DNA of 41,382 nt, taken from assembly GCA_031291685.1 (NCBI GenBank), contig JARLIP010000141.1:1-41382 (forward strand). The letters are read 5' to 3'. A program made the translations under genes and the position numbers. Source of the stretch: Caulobacteraceae bacterium. GTDB taxonomy: Bacteria > Pseudomonadota > Alphaproteobacteria > Caulobacterales > Caulobacteraceae. Below the pieces are notes generated by a model, which searched no databases, was not told the DNA's origin, and saw nothing but the letters and a program-made list of their open reading frames with translations. Below are positions 8,316 through 18,692 of this stretch, piece after piece (positions within the stretch are counted from its first letter, which is position 1; each line of letters opens with the position of its first letter).

Positions 8316-8735
8316 ATGCCATTCAAACGCGTGATGTGGCTCGGTCTGGCGCTCTGCGCGGCAGGTTGCGTGGGCGGCGGTGAACAGACAAAGCAGGCGG
8401 ACGCCGTAACCCAACGCTTCATCGATGCGCTGGACGCCAAGGCCTATCCGACCGCCTATGCCGAGGTGTCCCCGGAATTCAAGGCGACCATGAGCGAGGA
8501 TCTGTTCGAGGGCTTCCTCAAGCGGATCGACCACAAGCTCGGGCCCTGCCAGGCGCCGGTCAAGGGCGGTAATTGGCGGGTCAACGCCACCACCAACGGA
8601 TATTTCCGCGACCAAGGCTATACCCGGGCCTGCGCCAAGGGGACCTTGGATATCACGATCAGCGTCGTGGTCCGAGGCGGTGAGGCCAAGATTCTCGGAT
8701 ATCGCGCCACCAGTCCGCTGCTGTTGACCGACTAA
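8316..8735 (+). CDS. Small putative lipoprotein, NTF2-like
   Basis: The 139-residue protein starts at ATG 8316 behind AGGGGGA (8304-8310). It has a type II signal peptide MPFKRVMWLGLALCAAGC, with the likely lipidated Cys at 18. The mature part begins with a helix containing AVTQRFIDALDAKAYPTAYAEVSPEFK, typical of NTF2-like or DUF4019/DUF4864-type periplasmic proteins. Two later Cys (LGPCQAP and TRACAKG) could form a disulfide. A 72-bp gap separates it from the ACT pair, so it may be the last gene of the attenuated transcript or have its own promoter. It converges on rel/spoT with a 10-bp gap. The function is unknown. Confidence 0.7.
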   Translation: MPFKRVMWLGLALCAAGCVGGGEQTKQADAVTQRFIDALDAKAYPTAYAEVSPEFKATMSEDLFEGFLKRIDHKLGPCQAPVKGGNWRVNATTNGYFRDQGYTRACAKGTLDITISVVVRGGEAKILGYRATSPLLLTD

Positions 8736-8745
8736 GGCCCGCGCC

Positions 8746-11022
8746 TCAGGTTCGCGCGCGCTCGACGGTCTCGATGGGCGGGCAGGCGCGCAGGGCTGCG
8801 GAGATGTTGGTCAGGTGACGGGCGTCACGGACCTCGACGTCGAAATCCACATCGAAGAACTCGCCCTGACGGTGATGCATGCGCAGGCCGACGATATTGC
8901 CCCCGGCATCTCCAATGATGGTGCAGGCCTGGCCGAGAACACCCGGCGCGTCGCGAATGGTGGCGATCAGCTTGGCCTGGGACAGGGTGTTGCGCTCGGC
9001 CTCCGGCGTCCATTGCAGATCGCGCCACAGGTCGTCGCGGTCTTCGTATTCGGCCAGGCGGGAACAGTCGATGGCGTGGACCGTCAGGCCGCCGCCCTCA
9101 GCCTCAAGGATACCGACGATCCGATCGCCCGGGACCGGATTGCAGCAGGTTCCGAAATGCAGGGTGATACCGGGGGTCAGCCCCCCGCCGCGCACGAACA
9201 ATCGCGCGCCGCGGCCGCCCTCGATCCGGCGGCGGGCCGCGGCGGCGGCCTTTTCGGTTTCCTTCAGGCCCGGGAACGCCACTTCCAGCACCTGGGCCGG
9301 CGCCACACGGCCCCGACCGACGGCCTCATAGAGGTCGTCCTCAGTGGTGACGCCAAAGCGATCCACGGCCGGTCGTAACGAGACACCCGCCCGCACCTTG
9401 CCGGCTCGCTCGAAGGTCTGCTCGATGGAGGCCTTGCCCAGGCGGATGAACTCGTCCTTCTCCGTCTGGCGAATGTGTCGGCGGATGGCCGAGCGCGCCC
9501 GCCCCGTCACCGCCAGGGATTGCCATTCGGGATGGGCGATAGCCTTGGCTCCGCGGATCACCTCCAGCACGTCCCCATTGGTCAGGGGGGTGCGCAGGGG
9601 CTTGAGTTCGCCATTGATCTTGATGCCCACGGCGGTGTCGCCCACGTCGGAGTGGACCGCATAGGCGAAATCCAGGGGCATGGCGCCTCGGGGCAAGCTG
9701 ATCAGACGACCCTTGGGGGTGAAGACGAACACCTGGTCGAGGAACATCTCGAGCTTGGCGTGTTCCACCAGATCCTCGGCGTCGCCGCCATGCTCCAGCA
9801 CCTGGACCAGGTGGCGCAGGTTCACGAGCGGATCGCGGCCGCCGGCCTCCTCCTGGGCCTCGGCGTCGAAGCCGTAGGACTTGTCCTTGTAGCGCCAGTG
9901 GGCGGCGACCCCCTCCTCGGCCACCCGATCCATGGCCTCGGTGCGGATTTGCATCTCGATCCGCATGCCCTTGGGTCCCACCACCGTGGTGTGGAGGGAG
10001 CGGTAGTTGTTGCGTTTGGGGGTGGATATGAAGTCCTTGAACCGCTCGGGCACGCTGGGCCAGGCTCGGTGAATGATGCCCAGGGCGCGGTAGCAGTCCT
10101 CCTCCGAGCCCACGATCACCCGGAAGGCGTAGATGTCGGACAGCTGGGAAAAGCCGATCGATTTGCGCTGCAGCTTGCGCCAGATCGAGTAGGGATTCTT
10201 TTCGCGGCCGAACACCCGGGACGGCAGGCCCGCGGCCTCCAGCTTGGACGAGATTTCCCCGCTGACCACGGCCACGGCCGCGCCCTGCTCGGCCCGCAGC
10301 ACCTCCAGGCGCCGCACGATGGCGTCCCGGGCCACCTTGTTCAGGTGGGTGAAGGCCAGCTCTTCCAACTCGGTGCAGATCCGCTGCACGCCGATGGACC
10401 GGGCCAGGGGCGCATAGATGTCCAGGGTTTCCCGGGCGATCCGCTCGCGCTTTTCCTGGCGGGGAATGAATTCCAGGGTGCGCATGTTGTGCAGGCGGTC
10501 GGCCAGCTTGACCATCAGCACCCGCACGTCCCGGGAGATGGCCAGGATGAACTTACGCAGGTTTTCCGCCTGGCGCGTGTGCTCGGCGGCCAGCTCCAGG
10601 CGAGACAGCTTGGTCACCCCCTCGACCAGTTCGCCGATCAGCGGGCCGAACAGCTGGTCTATGTCGGCGCGGGTGACCGGGGTGTCCTCGATCACGTCAT
10701 GCAGCAAGGCAGTGACGATGGTGGCGGTGTCCAGCCGATAGTCGGTCAGGATCCCGGCCACCTCGATGGGATGGGCGAAATAGGGATCGCCCGAAGCCCG
10801 GGTCTGCGAGCCGTGCATACGCATCGCATAGACATAGGCGCGGTTGAGCAGGGCCTCGTCGGCCGTTGGGTCGTAGCTCTTGACCTTCTCGATCAGTTCA
10901 TACTGACGCAGAAGCTTTGGACGCGCCTTGGTGACCGGCTTTGCGGCGGCATCCTCGGACGCCGCCTCAACAGGCGCAGGTTCTGAATGCGTAGAGTCTG
11001 ACGACGCGGTATCAATATCCAC
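8746..11022 (-). CDS. spoT: Bifunctional (p)ppGpp synthetase/hydrolase (Rel/SpoT)
   Basis: The enzyme makes and degrades the starvation alarmone (p)ppGpp. The 758-residue protein has an HD hydrolase domain with H70, H84 and H108-D109 (LLHDVIEDT). A synthetase domain follows, with D296 in SDIYAFRVIV and E356 in IEMQIRT. Next come a TGS domain at about 425-490 (VFVFTPKGRLISLP), a conserved Cys-containing helical region (GTCCNPVPGDRIVG) and a C-terminal ACT domain at about 685-755. Both active sites look intact. Alphaproteobacteria usually have one such bifunctional enzyme. The N-terminal 36 residues before LLRQYELIEKV are Ala/Asp/Ser-rich and not conserved, so a later start is possible. It follows rpoZ by 77 bp, as in the rpoZ-spoT order of many proteobacteria. 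Confidence 0.96.
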   Translation of the reverse strand: MDIDTASSDSTHSEPAPVEAASEDAAAKPVTKARPKLLRQYELIEKVKSYDPTADEALLNRAYVYAMRMHGSQTRASGDPYFAHPIEVAGILTDYRLDTATIVTALLHDVIEDTPVTRADIDQLFGPLIGELVEGVTKLSRLELAAEHTRQAENLRKFILAISRDVRVLMVKLADRLHNMRTLEFIPRQEKRERIARETLDIYAPLARSIGVQRICTELEELAFTHLNKVARDAIVRRLEVLRAEQGAAVAVVSGEISSKLEAAGLPSRVFGREKNPYSIWRKLQRKSIGFSQLSDIYAFRVIVGSEEDCYRALGIIHRAWPSVPERFKDFISTPKRNNYRSLHTTVVGPKGMRIEMQIRTEAMDRVAEEGVAAHWRYKDKSYGFDAEAQEEAGGRDPLVNLRHLVQVLEHGGDAEDLVEHAKLEMFLDQVFVFTPKGRLISLPRGAMPLDFAYAVHSDVGDTAVGIKINGELKPLRTPLTNGDVLEVIRGAKAIAHPEWQSLAVTGRARSAIRRHIRQTEKDEFIRLGKASIEQTFERAGKVRAGVSLRPAVDRFGVTTEDDLYEAVGRGRVAPAQVLEVAFPGLKETEKAAAAARRRIEGGRGARLFVRGGGLTPGITLHFGTCCNPVPGDRIVGILEAEGGGLTVHAIDCSRLAEYEDRDDLWRDLQWTPEAERNTLSQAKLIATIRDAPGVLGQACTIIGDAGGNIVGLRMHHRQGEFFDVDFDVEVRDARHLTNISAALRACPPIETVERART

Positions 11023-11099
11023 GGACGGTGCGGTCGGCGAGCCTAGTGCAGCGGCGGGTTGGACCGTCGCAAAGACGATGTCTCCTGGCGCCGGGGCGC

Positions 11100-11459
11100 T
11101 CAGTAGCGCTCCTCTTGACCACCGTCACGGTCGCTTTGCAGGGCTCGAACCAGTTCCTGTTCGCTCATATGCTGGTGCTGCGGATCGGCCAGCAGGGCGA
11201 GGGTTTCAGCCTCTTCCTCGGCGTCGGCGCGTTCGTCCACCCGTTGCAGGCTGGTGATCAGGCTCTCGCGCAGGCTATCGGCGTCGACCACGTCGTCGGC
11301 GATTTCCCGCAGGGACACGACGGGGTTCTTGTCGTTGTCGCGGTCGACCAGCAGCGGCGAGCCGGCTGAAATCGCCCGGGCGCGGTGAGCCGCCAGCAGC
11401 ACGAGGCTGAAGCGGTTCGGAACTTTCTCGACGCAATCTTCGACGGTGACGCGAGCCAT
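11100..11459 (-). CDS. rpoZ: RNA polymerase omega subunit
   Basis: Omega binds the beta' subunit, helps RNA polymerase assembly and in many proteobacteria forms part of a ppGpp site. The 119-residue product starts [20 protein letters not shown], the family signature. It continues with [13 protein letters not shown] and a conserved acidic segment. The frame is open further upstream, but the ATG at 11459 matches the family start. The C-terminal 35 residues are Gln/Glu-rich, as in other alphaproteobacteria. The gene lies between folK and rel/spoT on the same strand. Co-occurrence with spoT fits a shared ppGpp function. Confidence 0.95.
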   Translation of the reverse strand: MARVTVEDCVEKVPNRFSLVLLAAHRARAISAGSPLLVDRDNDKNPVVSLREIADDVVDADSLRESLITSLQRVDERADAEEEAETLALLADPQHQHMSEQELVRALQSDRDGGQEERY

Positions 11460-11528
11460 ATCATCCTCAAATAGGGGGATAGAACGAAGCAAAATAGTCA
11501 ATCGAACGGGCCATGGCAATGCCGTGCG

Positions 11529-12038
11529 TCACCCAATCGGGCTAGCGTCCCGTCCAACCTTGGCTTTTTTCGCCAGATCGGTCGCGGTTTCGCCCAGAAC
11601 CGGGTGGCGCCAGTCCGGTGCGACCTCGGCCAGGGGCCCCATCACGAACAGCCTATCGGCGGCCCTGGGATGCGGCAGGACCAATCTGTCTTGATTCATA
11701 ATGGATCGCCCATGGGCGATCAGGTCAAGATCCAGCGTCCTTGGGCTGTTGGGGACGCTCCGCTGGCGGCCGAACCTAGCCTCGATATCGTGCAGGGCGG
11801 TCAAGGTTTGCAACGGCGATAGCGTTGTCTCGACAACCACCAGACCGTTGAGGTAGTCAGGCTCAAGCGGGTCCGGCCAGGCGGCCGACCGCCACCAGGA
11901 CGACCGCTTCAGGATCTTCAGACCATTCGACACGAATTGATCCAGCGCCGCCTCCAGCAAGCCTTGCGAGGAATCGTAACTTCCCTGCAAATTGCTTCCC
12001 AAGGCGATTAGAACAGCGTCATTTTCGTAGGGCTTCAT
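11529..12038 (-). CDS. folK: 2-amino-4-hydroxy-6-hydroxymethyldihydropteridine pyrophosphokinase
   Basis: FolK transfers pyrophosphate from ATP to 6-hydroxymethyl-7,8-dihydropterin in folate synthesis. The 169-residue protein starts MKPYENDAVLIALGSNLQGS. It has the ATP-binding signature RTLDLDLIAHG, with the Mg-binding DxD, and the closing motif LVLPHPRAADRLFVMGPLAE. It probably forms an operon with rpoZ (69-bp gap). Upstream only 21 bp separate its ATG from the divergent NYN gene at 12060. The folK promoter must therefore overlap that gene's coding region or the palindrome at 12042-12057. Confidence 0.95.
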   Translation of the reverse strand: MKPYENDAVLIALGSNLQGSYDSSQGLLEAALDQFVSNGLKILKRSSWWRSAAWPDPLEPDYLNGLVVVETTLSPLQTLTALHDIEARFGRQRSVPNSPRTLDLDLIAHGRSIMNQDRLVLPHPRAADRLFVMGPLAEVAPDWRHPVLGETATDLAKKAKVGRDASPIG

Positions 12039-12041
12039 TTC

Positions 12042-12057
12042 AATCAAGGTTTTGATT
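12042..12057. promoter_or_regulatory. Palindrome filling the 21-bp folK/NYN gap
   Basis: AATCAA-GGTT-TTGATT is a perfect 6-bp inverted repeat with a 4-base centre. It occupies most of the space between the two divergent start codons (12038 and 12060). A DNA-binding dimer here would block ribosome or polymerase access on both sides. It could also be simple A/T-rich start-region sequence. Confidence 0.35.
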
Positions 12058-12059
12058 TT

Positions 12060-12659
12060 ATGACTTTTTATCCGAACGATCGGATTGCGCTCTTCATAGA
12101 CGGGGCCAATCTCTACTCCTCGTCCAAGAGCCTGGGCTTCGACATCGACTACAAGAAGCTGCTTGAAGAGTTCCGCAAGCGCGGCGTGCTGATTCGCGCC
12201 TATTACTACACCGCCTTGGTGGAGGATCAGGAATACTCCCCAATCCGGCCCCTGGTGGACTGGCTGGATTACAACGGCTTTTCCCTGGTGACCAAGAGCG
12301 CCCGGGAATACACCGACAGCCAGGGCCGACGTCGCTGGCGCGGTGACATGGATATCGAGATCGCCGTCGACATGATGGAAATGGCGCCTCACGTGGATCA
12401 CGTGGTGCTGTTCTCCGGCGATGGCGACTTCCGCCGTCTGATCCAGGCCGTGCAGCAAAAAGGGGTGCGAGTCACCGTGGTCTCGACCATGAAGTCCCAG
12501 CCGCCCATGGCCTCGGATGACCTGCGCCGTCAGGCCGACGCCTTCGTCGATCTGGTGGACCTGGCGGACATCATCGGCCGCCCAGCGCGCGCGCCCCTGC
12601 CCCGCTTCATCCAGGACGCACCGTCCGGCCACGACCGGGACGTCGATGCCGACGCCTAG
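12060..12659 (+). CDS. NYN-domain (LabA/DUF88) nuclease-like protein
   Basis: The 199-residue protein is a NYN domain of the PIN-like nuclease superfamily, related to LabA/DUF88 proteins. It starts MTFYPNDRIALFIDGANLYS with Asp14 and has DMDIEIAVDMM (D96, D98, D104) and LFSGDGDFRRL (D121, D123). These give the cluster of acidic residues expected to hold metal ions. The C-terminal 30 residues are Pro/Asp-rich and probably flexible. RNA is the likely substrate from family knowledge; none is shown here. It overlaps the next gene, a uracil-DNA glycosylase, by 14 bp in another frame, so the two are co-translated. Confidence 0.9.
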   Translation: MTFYPNDRIALFIDGANLYSSSKSLGFDIDYKKLLEEFRKRGVLIRAYYYTALVEDQEYSPIRPLVDWLDYNGFSLVTKSAREYTDSQGRRRWRGDMDIEIAVDMMEMAPHVDHVVLFSGDGDFRRLIQAVQQKGVRVTVVSTMKSQPPMASDDLRRQADAFVDLVDLADIIGRPARAPLPRFIQDAPSGHDRDVDADA

Positions 12660-13293
12660 TTCGGCGGCCGAGCCGGCCCGCGACTGCCCCCTCTGCCCGC
12701 GTCTCGTCGCCTATCGTCAGGAAAACCAGGCCCAGAACCCGACCTGGTTCAACGGCCCGGCGCCTTCCTTCGGCGACCCGCAGGCGCGCCTGCTGGTCGT
12801 GGGCCTGGCGCCCGGACGCACCGGGGCCAATCGCACGGGCCGGCCCTTCACCGGCGACCACGCCGGGATCCTGCTCTATGGGACCCTGATCAAGACCGGC
12901 TTCGCCCGGGGCGTCTATCAGGCGCGGCCGGACGATGGGTTGGAACTGGTCGACTGCATGATCACCAATGCGGTGCGCTGCGCCCCTCCAGGCAACAAGC
13001 CCCTGCCGGCCGAAGAGAGCCAATGCCGCCCGTTCCTGACGGCGCGGATTGAGGCTCTGCCCCGGCTCAAGGCCATCGTCACCCTGGGGGACGTCTCCCG
13101 CCGCGGCGTGTTGCGGGCCCTGGGCCTGAAGGGCTCGGCGGCGGAGGCGGGGCATGGCACCGAGACCGACGCCGGAGGCTATCGCATCTTCAACAGCTAT
13201 CACTGCTCGCGGTTGAACACGAACACCGGCCGGCTGACGCCCGCAATGTTCGAGGGGGTGTTCGAGCGGGTGCGGGCCTATCTCGGCGAATAG
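12646..13293 (+). CDS. Type-5 (UDGb-like) uracil-DNA glycosylase
   Basis: This is an iron-sulfur uracil-DNA glycosylase that removes uracil and other deaminated bases from DNA in base-excision repair. The 215-residue protein has likely [4Fe-4S] ligands C14, C17, C112 and C127. The family-5 motif VGLAPGRTGANRTGRPFTGD at 51-71 lacks the catalytic Asp/Glu of families 1 and 4. The second motif is SYHCSRLNTNTGRLT. I chose ATG 12646, which overlaps the NYN stop by 14 bp; the frame is open upstream, but that part is NYN sequence out of frame. The gene converges on smpB with a 3-bp gap. Confidence 0.9.
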   Translation: MPTPSSAAEPARDCPLCPRLVAYRQENQAQNPTWFNGPAPSFGDPQARLLVVGLAPGRTGANRTGRPFTGDHAGILLYGTLIKTGFARGVYQARPDDGLELVDCMITNAVRCAPPGNKPLPAEESQCRPFLTARIEALPRLKAIVTLGDVSRRGVLRALGLKGSAAEAGHGTETDAGGYRIFNSYHCSRLNTNTGRLTPAMFEGVFERVRAYLGE

Positions 13294-13296
13294 CCG

Positions 13297-13746
13297 CTAT
13301 CCCTTGTCCCGCATCAGGCGGCCCTGTTCGCGCTTCCAGTCGCGATTGGCCTCGGTCTCGCGCTTGTCGTGCAGCTTCTTGCCCTTGGCCACCGCCAGTT
13401 CCAGCTTCACCATGCCCTTGTCGTTGAAATAGAGCTTGGTGGGGATCAGGGTGCGGCCTTCACGCTGCACCGAGCCCAGAAGCCGATCGATCTCCTTGCG
13501 ATGCAGCAGCAGTTTGCGATGCCGCCGCGGCTCGTGGTTGAAACGGTTGGCCGGGCCGTATTCGGGGATATAGGCGTTGACCAGCACGATCTCCCGCCCC
13601 TCCGTCGCCGCATAGGACTCGGCGATATTGGCGCGGCCCTCGCGCAGGGCCTTGACCTCGGTGCCGGTCAGGATGAGGCCGGCCTCGAAGGTGTCGTCGA
13701 GAAAATAGTCGAACCGCGCCCGCCGGTTTTCGGCGATCAGCTTCAT
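13297..13746 (-). CDS. smpB: SsrA-binding protein SmpB
   Basis: SmpB brings tmRNA to stalled ribosomes for trans-translation; in Caulobacter it is linked to cell-cycle timing. The 149-residue protein starts [15 protein letters not shown] and has ETFEAGL-type and [19 protein letters not shown] motifs. Its basic C-terminal tail ([19 protein letters not shown]) inserts into the decoding centre. Its ATG overlaps the dapA stop by 4 bp (13743-13746). I see no ssrA gene in the window. Confidence 0.97.
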   Translation of the reverse strand: MKLIAENRRARFDYFLDDTFEAGLILTGTEVKALREGRANIAESYAATEGREIVLVNAYIPEYGPANRFNHEPRRHRKLLLHRKEIDRLLGSVQREGRTLIPTKLYFNDKGMVKLELAVAKGKKLHDKRETEANRDWKREQGRLMRDKG

Positions 13747-14630
13747 GTGAGCACGCCAGCCTCGCGCATGGCCTCCAGGATCTTCGGCCGCACCGCCTCG
13801 GCGCAGGCCGAAATCGGCAGACGCACTTCGTCCGAGCACAGCCCCAGATGGGCCAGGGCGAACTTGGTCGGCGACGGAGAAGCGTCGAGGAACAGGGCCT
13901 TGTGCAGATGCAACAGCTTGTCCTGCCCTTGGCGAGCCGCCTCGAAATCGGCGCTCAGGCAGGCGTTGTAGAAGCTCGCGCAGGCTTGCGGCGCCACATT
14001 GGCGGTGACCGAGATGCAGCCATGCCCCCCATGGGCGATATAGCCCAGGGCCGTCGGATCATCCCCCGACAGCATCACCCACTCCTCGCCGCAGACCAGA
14101 CGCTGCTGGCTGACCCGGGTCATGTCACCGGTGGCGTCCTTGATGCCGATGATATTGGGCAGCTTGGACAGGCGCGCCAGGGTTTCGTTGGTCACGTCGC
14201 TGCTGGTGCGCGAGGGCACGTTATAGACCAGCACCGGCAACTGCACCGCGTCATTGATCGCGGCGTAGTGCTGATAGATGCCTTCCTGGCTCGGACGGTT
14301 ATAGTAGGGCGTCACCACCAGGGCCGCATCGGCGCCCACGGCCTTGGCGTGGCCCACCAACTCGATCGCCTCGGCGGTGGAGTTGGAGCCGGCCCCGGCG
14401 ATCACCGGAACCCGGCCTTTGGCCGTGTTAACGCATAATTCTACGACTCGCCTATGCTCGTCGTGACTGAGAGTCGCTGTTTCACCCGTGGTGCCCACGG
14501 GGACGAGGCCGTGGACGCCGCCGGCGATTTGCCGCTCGACGAGGGCTATGAAGGCTGCTTCGTCCAGTTGGCCGTCGCGGAAGGGCGTAATCAGCGCCGG
14601 AAAGACGCCCTTGAAGAGGGGTAGGGTCAT
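13743..14630 (-). CDS. dapA: 4-hydroxy-tetrahydrodipicolinate synthase
   Basis: DapA condenses pyruvate with aspartate semialdehyde, the first step committed to lysine and diaminopimelate. The 295-residue protein has the Schiff-base Lys164 ([10 protein letters not shown]), Tyr136 (LVYNVPSRT) and the GTTGE motif at 46-50 with Thr47-Thr48. Tyr110 sits in [17 protein letters not shown]. Together these match the E. coli triad of Tyr133, Thr44 and Tyr107. It is the first gene of a dapA-smpB pair and diverges from the lytic transglycosylase. Note that its substrate pathway, the aspartate family, also feeds Thr, Met and Ile, the amino acids of the attenuator 7 kb away. Confidence 0.97.
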   Translation of the reverse strand: MTLPLFKGVFPALITPFRDGQLDEAAFIALVERQIAGGVHGLVPVGTTGETATLSHDEHRRVVELCVNTAKGRVPVIAGAGSNSTAEAIELVGHAKAVGADAALVVTPYYNRPSQEGIYQHYAAINDAVQLPVLVYNVPSRTSSDVTNETLARLSKLPNIIGIKDATGDMTRVSQQRLVCGEEWVMLSGDDPTALGYIAHGGHGCISVTANVAPQACASFYNACLSADFEAARQGQDKLLHLHKALFLDASPSPTKFALAHLGLCSDEVRLPISACAEAVRPKILEAMREAGVLT

Positions 14631-14753
14631 GAGAAACGCAAAATGCCGTGATCTGGTTCGACCGCGCTTGCGGGCGATTTCGCGGCGGACAATATGGCGG
14701 CGAGTGTGGTCACCGCAACCACGCTCGTCGGGTGACGGACGGAGAGTTTGATT

Positions 14754-16904
14754 TTGTCGCTGTCGATGAGCCGTGGACTACTCGCTTTGGCGCTGGTGAC
14801 GCTGGTCGATCCGACCGCGCGCGCCCAGTCTCCATCGGATCAGACGGCTGCGCCCGCCGCGGCCGCATCTGATGGCGACTCTACCGCGGCCGCCCCCGCG
14901 GCCCCGGCGATCCAGTATCCAGGCGTCGCGCCCCAGGCCGGGCTCAGCGACACCGACCGCAACGCCCTGGCCAGCGCTATCACCGCCGCCAAGCGCGGCG
15001 ACGGCTCCGGCGCCCAGGCCGCCATGGCCCTGATCAGCGATCCCGCCGCCCGAAAGCTGGCCCTATGGGTCACTGTGGACATAGACGGCGAGCAACTGTC
15101 CTTCATGCAACTGGATCAGGCCCGCCGCGATCTGGCCGGCTGGCCCCGTTCCGCCCGGCGCCAGCAGGCGGCGGAAAAGATCATCGGCGCCTCCAACCTG
15201 CCTCCCGATCAGGTGATTGCCTGGTTCGGCGGCGCTGAGCCTGTCTGCCCGCAGGGGGCCATGGCCCTGGCTTCGGCCTACCAACTGGCCGGCAAGCGAC
15301 CGGAGGCCCAGGCCCTGATCCGGCGCTGGTGGCGCACCCGGGTGTTCGAGGTCGATGCCCAGCGCGCCATGCTCAGCCGTTTCGGTGACCTCCTGACGCC
15401 CGAAGACCACGTCAAGCGCATGGACACCCTGCTCTATGGCCAGCAGGGCCCCGCCGCCCGGGAAATGCTGGCCCTGATGCCGGTGGATCAGCGCGCCCTG
15501 GCTGACGCCCGCATGGCCCTGCGCGCGGAATCCAGCCGTGCCACCGCCCTGGTGCAGGCCGTGCCGCCGGCCTTGGCCAGCGACCCCGGTCTGGCCGCCG
15601 AGCGCGCCGCCTATCTGGTCAAGCACGGCCAGGAGGCCGACGCCCTGGCCCTGGTCAGCCAGTTTCCCAGTGATCCGCCCAATGACGACGCGGCCAGCCG
15701 CATCTGGTCCACCCGGCGGCGCCTGATCGGCGTCGCGCTACGGGCGGGCGACTATCGGGCGGCCTATGCCGCGGCCACCCATACCGGCCTGGCCAACGGC
15801 GTCGACTACACGGAGTCTCAATTCTACGCCGGCTGGCTCGCCTTTTCGAAGCTGCGTGATCCCGTGGCGGCCGACCAGCATTTCGCCGAGGTCCAGCGGG
15901 CGGGCCTGGCGCCGATCACCCAGTCGCGGGCCCTCTATTGGCGCGGTCGGGCCGCCGAGGCGATGGGTGAGGATGAGGTGGCCAAAGCCTTCTATGGGGC
16001 CGGTGGGCGCTACTACACCACCTTCTATGGCCAACTGTCGGCGGAAAAGGCCGGCCTGACCGATCTGGTCCTGGGTCATGACCCCCTGCCCACGCCAGCT
16101 GACCGCGCCCGGTTCGAAGGCCGCGATCTGGTTCGCGCCACCAAGATGCTGGGAGATCTGGGCGAGCGGGACATCTTCCGCACCTTCGTGCTGCAGGTGG
16201 ATGAAACCCTGCCCAACACTCAGGAAAGCGCCCTGCTGGTCGATCTGGCGCGCCTCTATGGCGATCAGGATCTGGCCATGAAGGTGGTCCGCACCGCCGC
16301 CCAGCACGGCCACATCCTGCCCGAGCGCGGCTATCCGGTGCGCACGGTCCCAGTCTCACCCGAGGCGCCGGAAGCAGCCATGGTCTTTGGCATCACCCGC
16401 CAGGAGAGTGGCTTCGATCCTCGGGTGCATTCCGGCGTCGGCGCCCGGGGCATGATGCAACTCATGCCCTATACCGCCCAGTCCGTAGCCCGCCGTATCG
16501 GCGAGCGGTTCTCACCCTCCATGCTTGACGAGCCCGACTACAACATGCGGCTCGGAGCCGCCTATCTGGGGCACATGATCAGTAACTTCGGCGGCTCCTA
16601 TGTCATGGCCGCCGCAGCCTATAATGCTGGCCCCGGCCGCCCGGCGGACTGGTCCGGCTATTGCGGCGATCCGCGCACGTCCAGCGTCGACCCGGTGGAC
16701 TTCATCGAGTGCATTCCGTTCTCGGAAACCCGCAACTATGTGATGCGGGTGCTTGAAGCTACTCAGGTTTATCGGGCTCGGCTGAACAATGGGGTGACCC
16801 GCTTCACCCTGTCCGCCGATCTCAAGCGCGGGGGCTATGCCTATGCGTCGGCGTCGCCAGCCTCAACCGAGGTGGCGTCCGTGGGAACCCAGCCCACCCG
16901 CTGA
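14754..16904 (+). CDS. Soluble lytic murein transglycosylase (Slt-type)
   Basis: The protein cleaves peptidoglycan glycan strands in the periplasm. The 716-residue product has a signal peptide ending near TARAQ and a long alpha-superhelical region of TPR-like hairpins. The C-terminal SLT domain contains catalytic Glu551 in [10 protein letters not shown], then [13 protein letters not shown] and [10 protein letters not shown]. It ends with an [10 protein letters not shown] motif. The start is uncertain. TTG 14754 lies 9 nt after GGAG (14741-14744); ATG 14766 lacks a ribosome-binding site at the right distance; TTG 14748 is too close. All three give the same mature protein. It diverges from dapA across about 120 bp. 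Confidence 0.92.
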   Translation: MSLSMSRGLLALALVTLVDPTARAQSPSDQTAAPAAAASDGDSTAAAPAAPAIQYPGVAPQAGLSDTDRNALASAITAAKRGDGSGAQAAMALISDPAARKLALWVTVDIDGEQLSFMQLDQARRDLAGWPRSARRQQAAEKIIGASNLPPDQVIAWFGGAEPVCPQGAMALASAYQLAGKRPEAQALIRRWWRTRVFEVDAQRAMLSRFGDLLTPEDHVKRMDTLLYGQQGPAAREMLALMPVDQRALADARMALRAESSRATALVQAVPPALASDPGLAAERAAYLVKHGQEADALALVSQFPSDPPNDDAASRIWSTRRRLIGVALRAGDYRAAYAAATHTGLANGVDYTESQFYAGWLAFSKLRDPVAADQHFAEVQRAGLAPITQSRALYWRGRAAEAMGEDEVAKAFYGAGGRYYTTFYGQLSAEKAGLTDLVLGHDPLPTPADRARFEGRDLVRATKMLGDLGERDIFRTFVLQVDETLPNTQESALLVDLARLYGDQDLAMKVVRTAAQHGHILPERGYPVRTVPVSPEAPEAAMVFGITRQESGFDPRVHSGVGARGMMQLMPYTAQSVARRIGERFSPSMLDEPDYNMRLGAAYLGHMISNFGGSYVMAAAAYNAGPGRPADWSGYCGDPRTSSVDPVDFIECIPFSETRNYVMRVLEATQVYRARLNNGVTRFTLSADLKRGGYAYASASPASTEVASVGTQPTR

Positions 16905-16938
16905 TGGTCTGGGCGCGGTTTTGAGCGCAAGGCGTTGT

Positions 16939-17705
<767 letters not shown>

Positions 17706-17709
<4 letters not shown>

Positions 17710-18692
17710 CCGCGCCAACTCCGCGCGGCTCGCCAGGCGATGACGGCGAACAGAGGGGCGCCGAACAAGGCCGTGACCACGCCAAGCTTCAGTTCGACAT
17801 CGGTGGGCGCCATCCGCGCCGCTAGGTCCGCGGCGACGAGCAGGATGGCTCCCGCGAGAGCCGAGGGCGCCAGAATCGCGGCCGGATCGTTGCGGGCGCC
17901 GCTGCGGACCAGATGGGGCGCCGCCAAGCCCACAAAGCCGATCACGCCTGACGCGGCCACCGCCGCGCCGGTAAGCAGGGCCGCCCCCGCCACCGCCGCC
18001 GCCCGCATCCGCGCCATGGGCAAGCCGGACAGGGCCGCGGTCTCCTCGCCCAGGGTCATCATCAACAGGCCGGGACGGGCGTAGAGGCACAGGCCAAGGC
18101 CGATGGCCATGGGCGGCAAGGCGGCGAGGATGTCGCCAAGGTCGCGATTGGCCACCGATCCCATCAGCCAGGACAGCACCTCCGCCGTCGTCACCGGCGA
18201 GGGCGAGAAGTTGAACACCAGGGCTGTCAGGGCGCCGGCGAAGGCCGAAAGGGCCACTCCAAACAGGATCAGGGCCTCTGGCTCCCGAAACCGCGCCGCC
18301 GCCAGCACCACAATCCCGCCCGCCCCCAACGCCCCCACCAGGGCCGAGGCCTCCACTGCTCCCGGCGCGCCAGCCAGCCCCAGCGCGATCGACAGGGCCG
18401 CTCCGAGCCCACCGCCAGCGGAGACGCCGAGAACGCCCGGGTCGGCCAGGGGATTGCGCAGCAAGCCTTGCAGCACCGCCCCGGAAAGCCCCAGGGCCGC
18501 CCCGACCAGGGCCGCCATCACCGCCCGGGGCGCGCGCAGCCCCCACAGCACATCGCCCTCGGGCGAACCCGGATGGATCAAGGCCTGATGGTATTGGGCG
18601 CCGGTCAGTGGCGTCTCGCCGAGAGCGACCGCAAGGATGATCAGCAGGATCAGGCCAAGAGCGAGGGAAAGGATCTGGACGGACGGCCTCAT
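17706..18692 (-). CDS. FecCD/BtuC-type ABC permease
   Basis: The 328-residue permease has the family layout with many hydrophobic helices. It shows LWGLRAPRAVMAALVGAALGLSGAV near 50-74, the N-terminal coupling region typical of FecCD permeases, and the motif PLADPGVLGVSAGGGLGA. The last third contains GFVGLAAPHLVR, the cytoplasmic loop that contacts the ATPase. It overlaps both neighbours by 4 bp (17706-17709 and 18689-18692), so the importer is one translational unit. It likely works as a homodimer with the ATPase and the binding protein of this operon. Confidence 0.93.

Noticed and set aside
11529-12632. Extended folK frame reaching through the NYN gene
   Set aside because: The extra N-terminal sequence is antisense NYN; the FolK start at 12038 matches the family.
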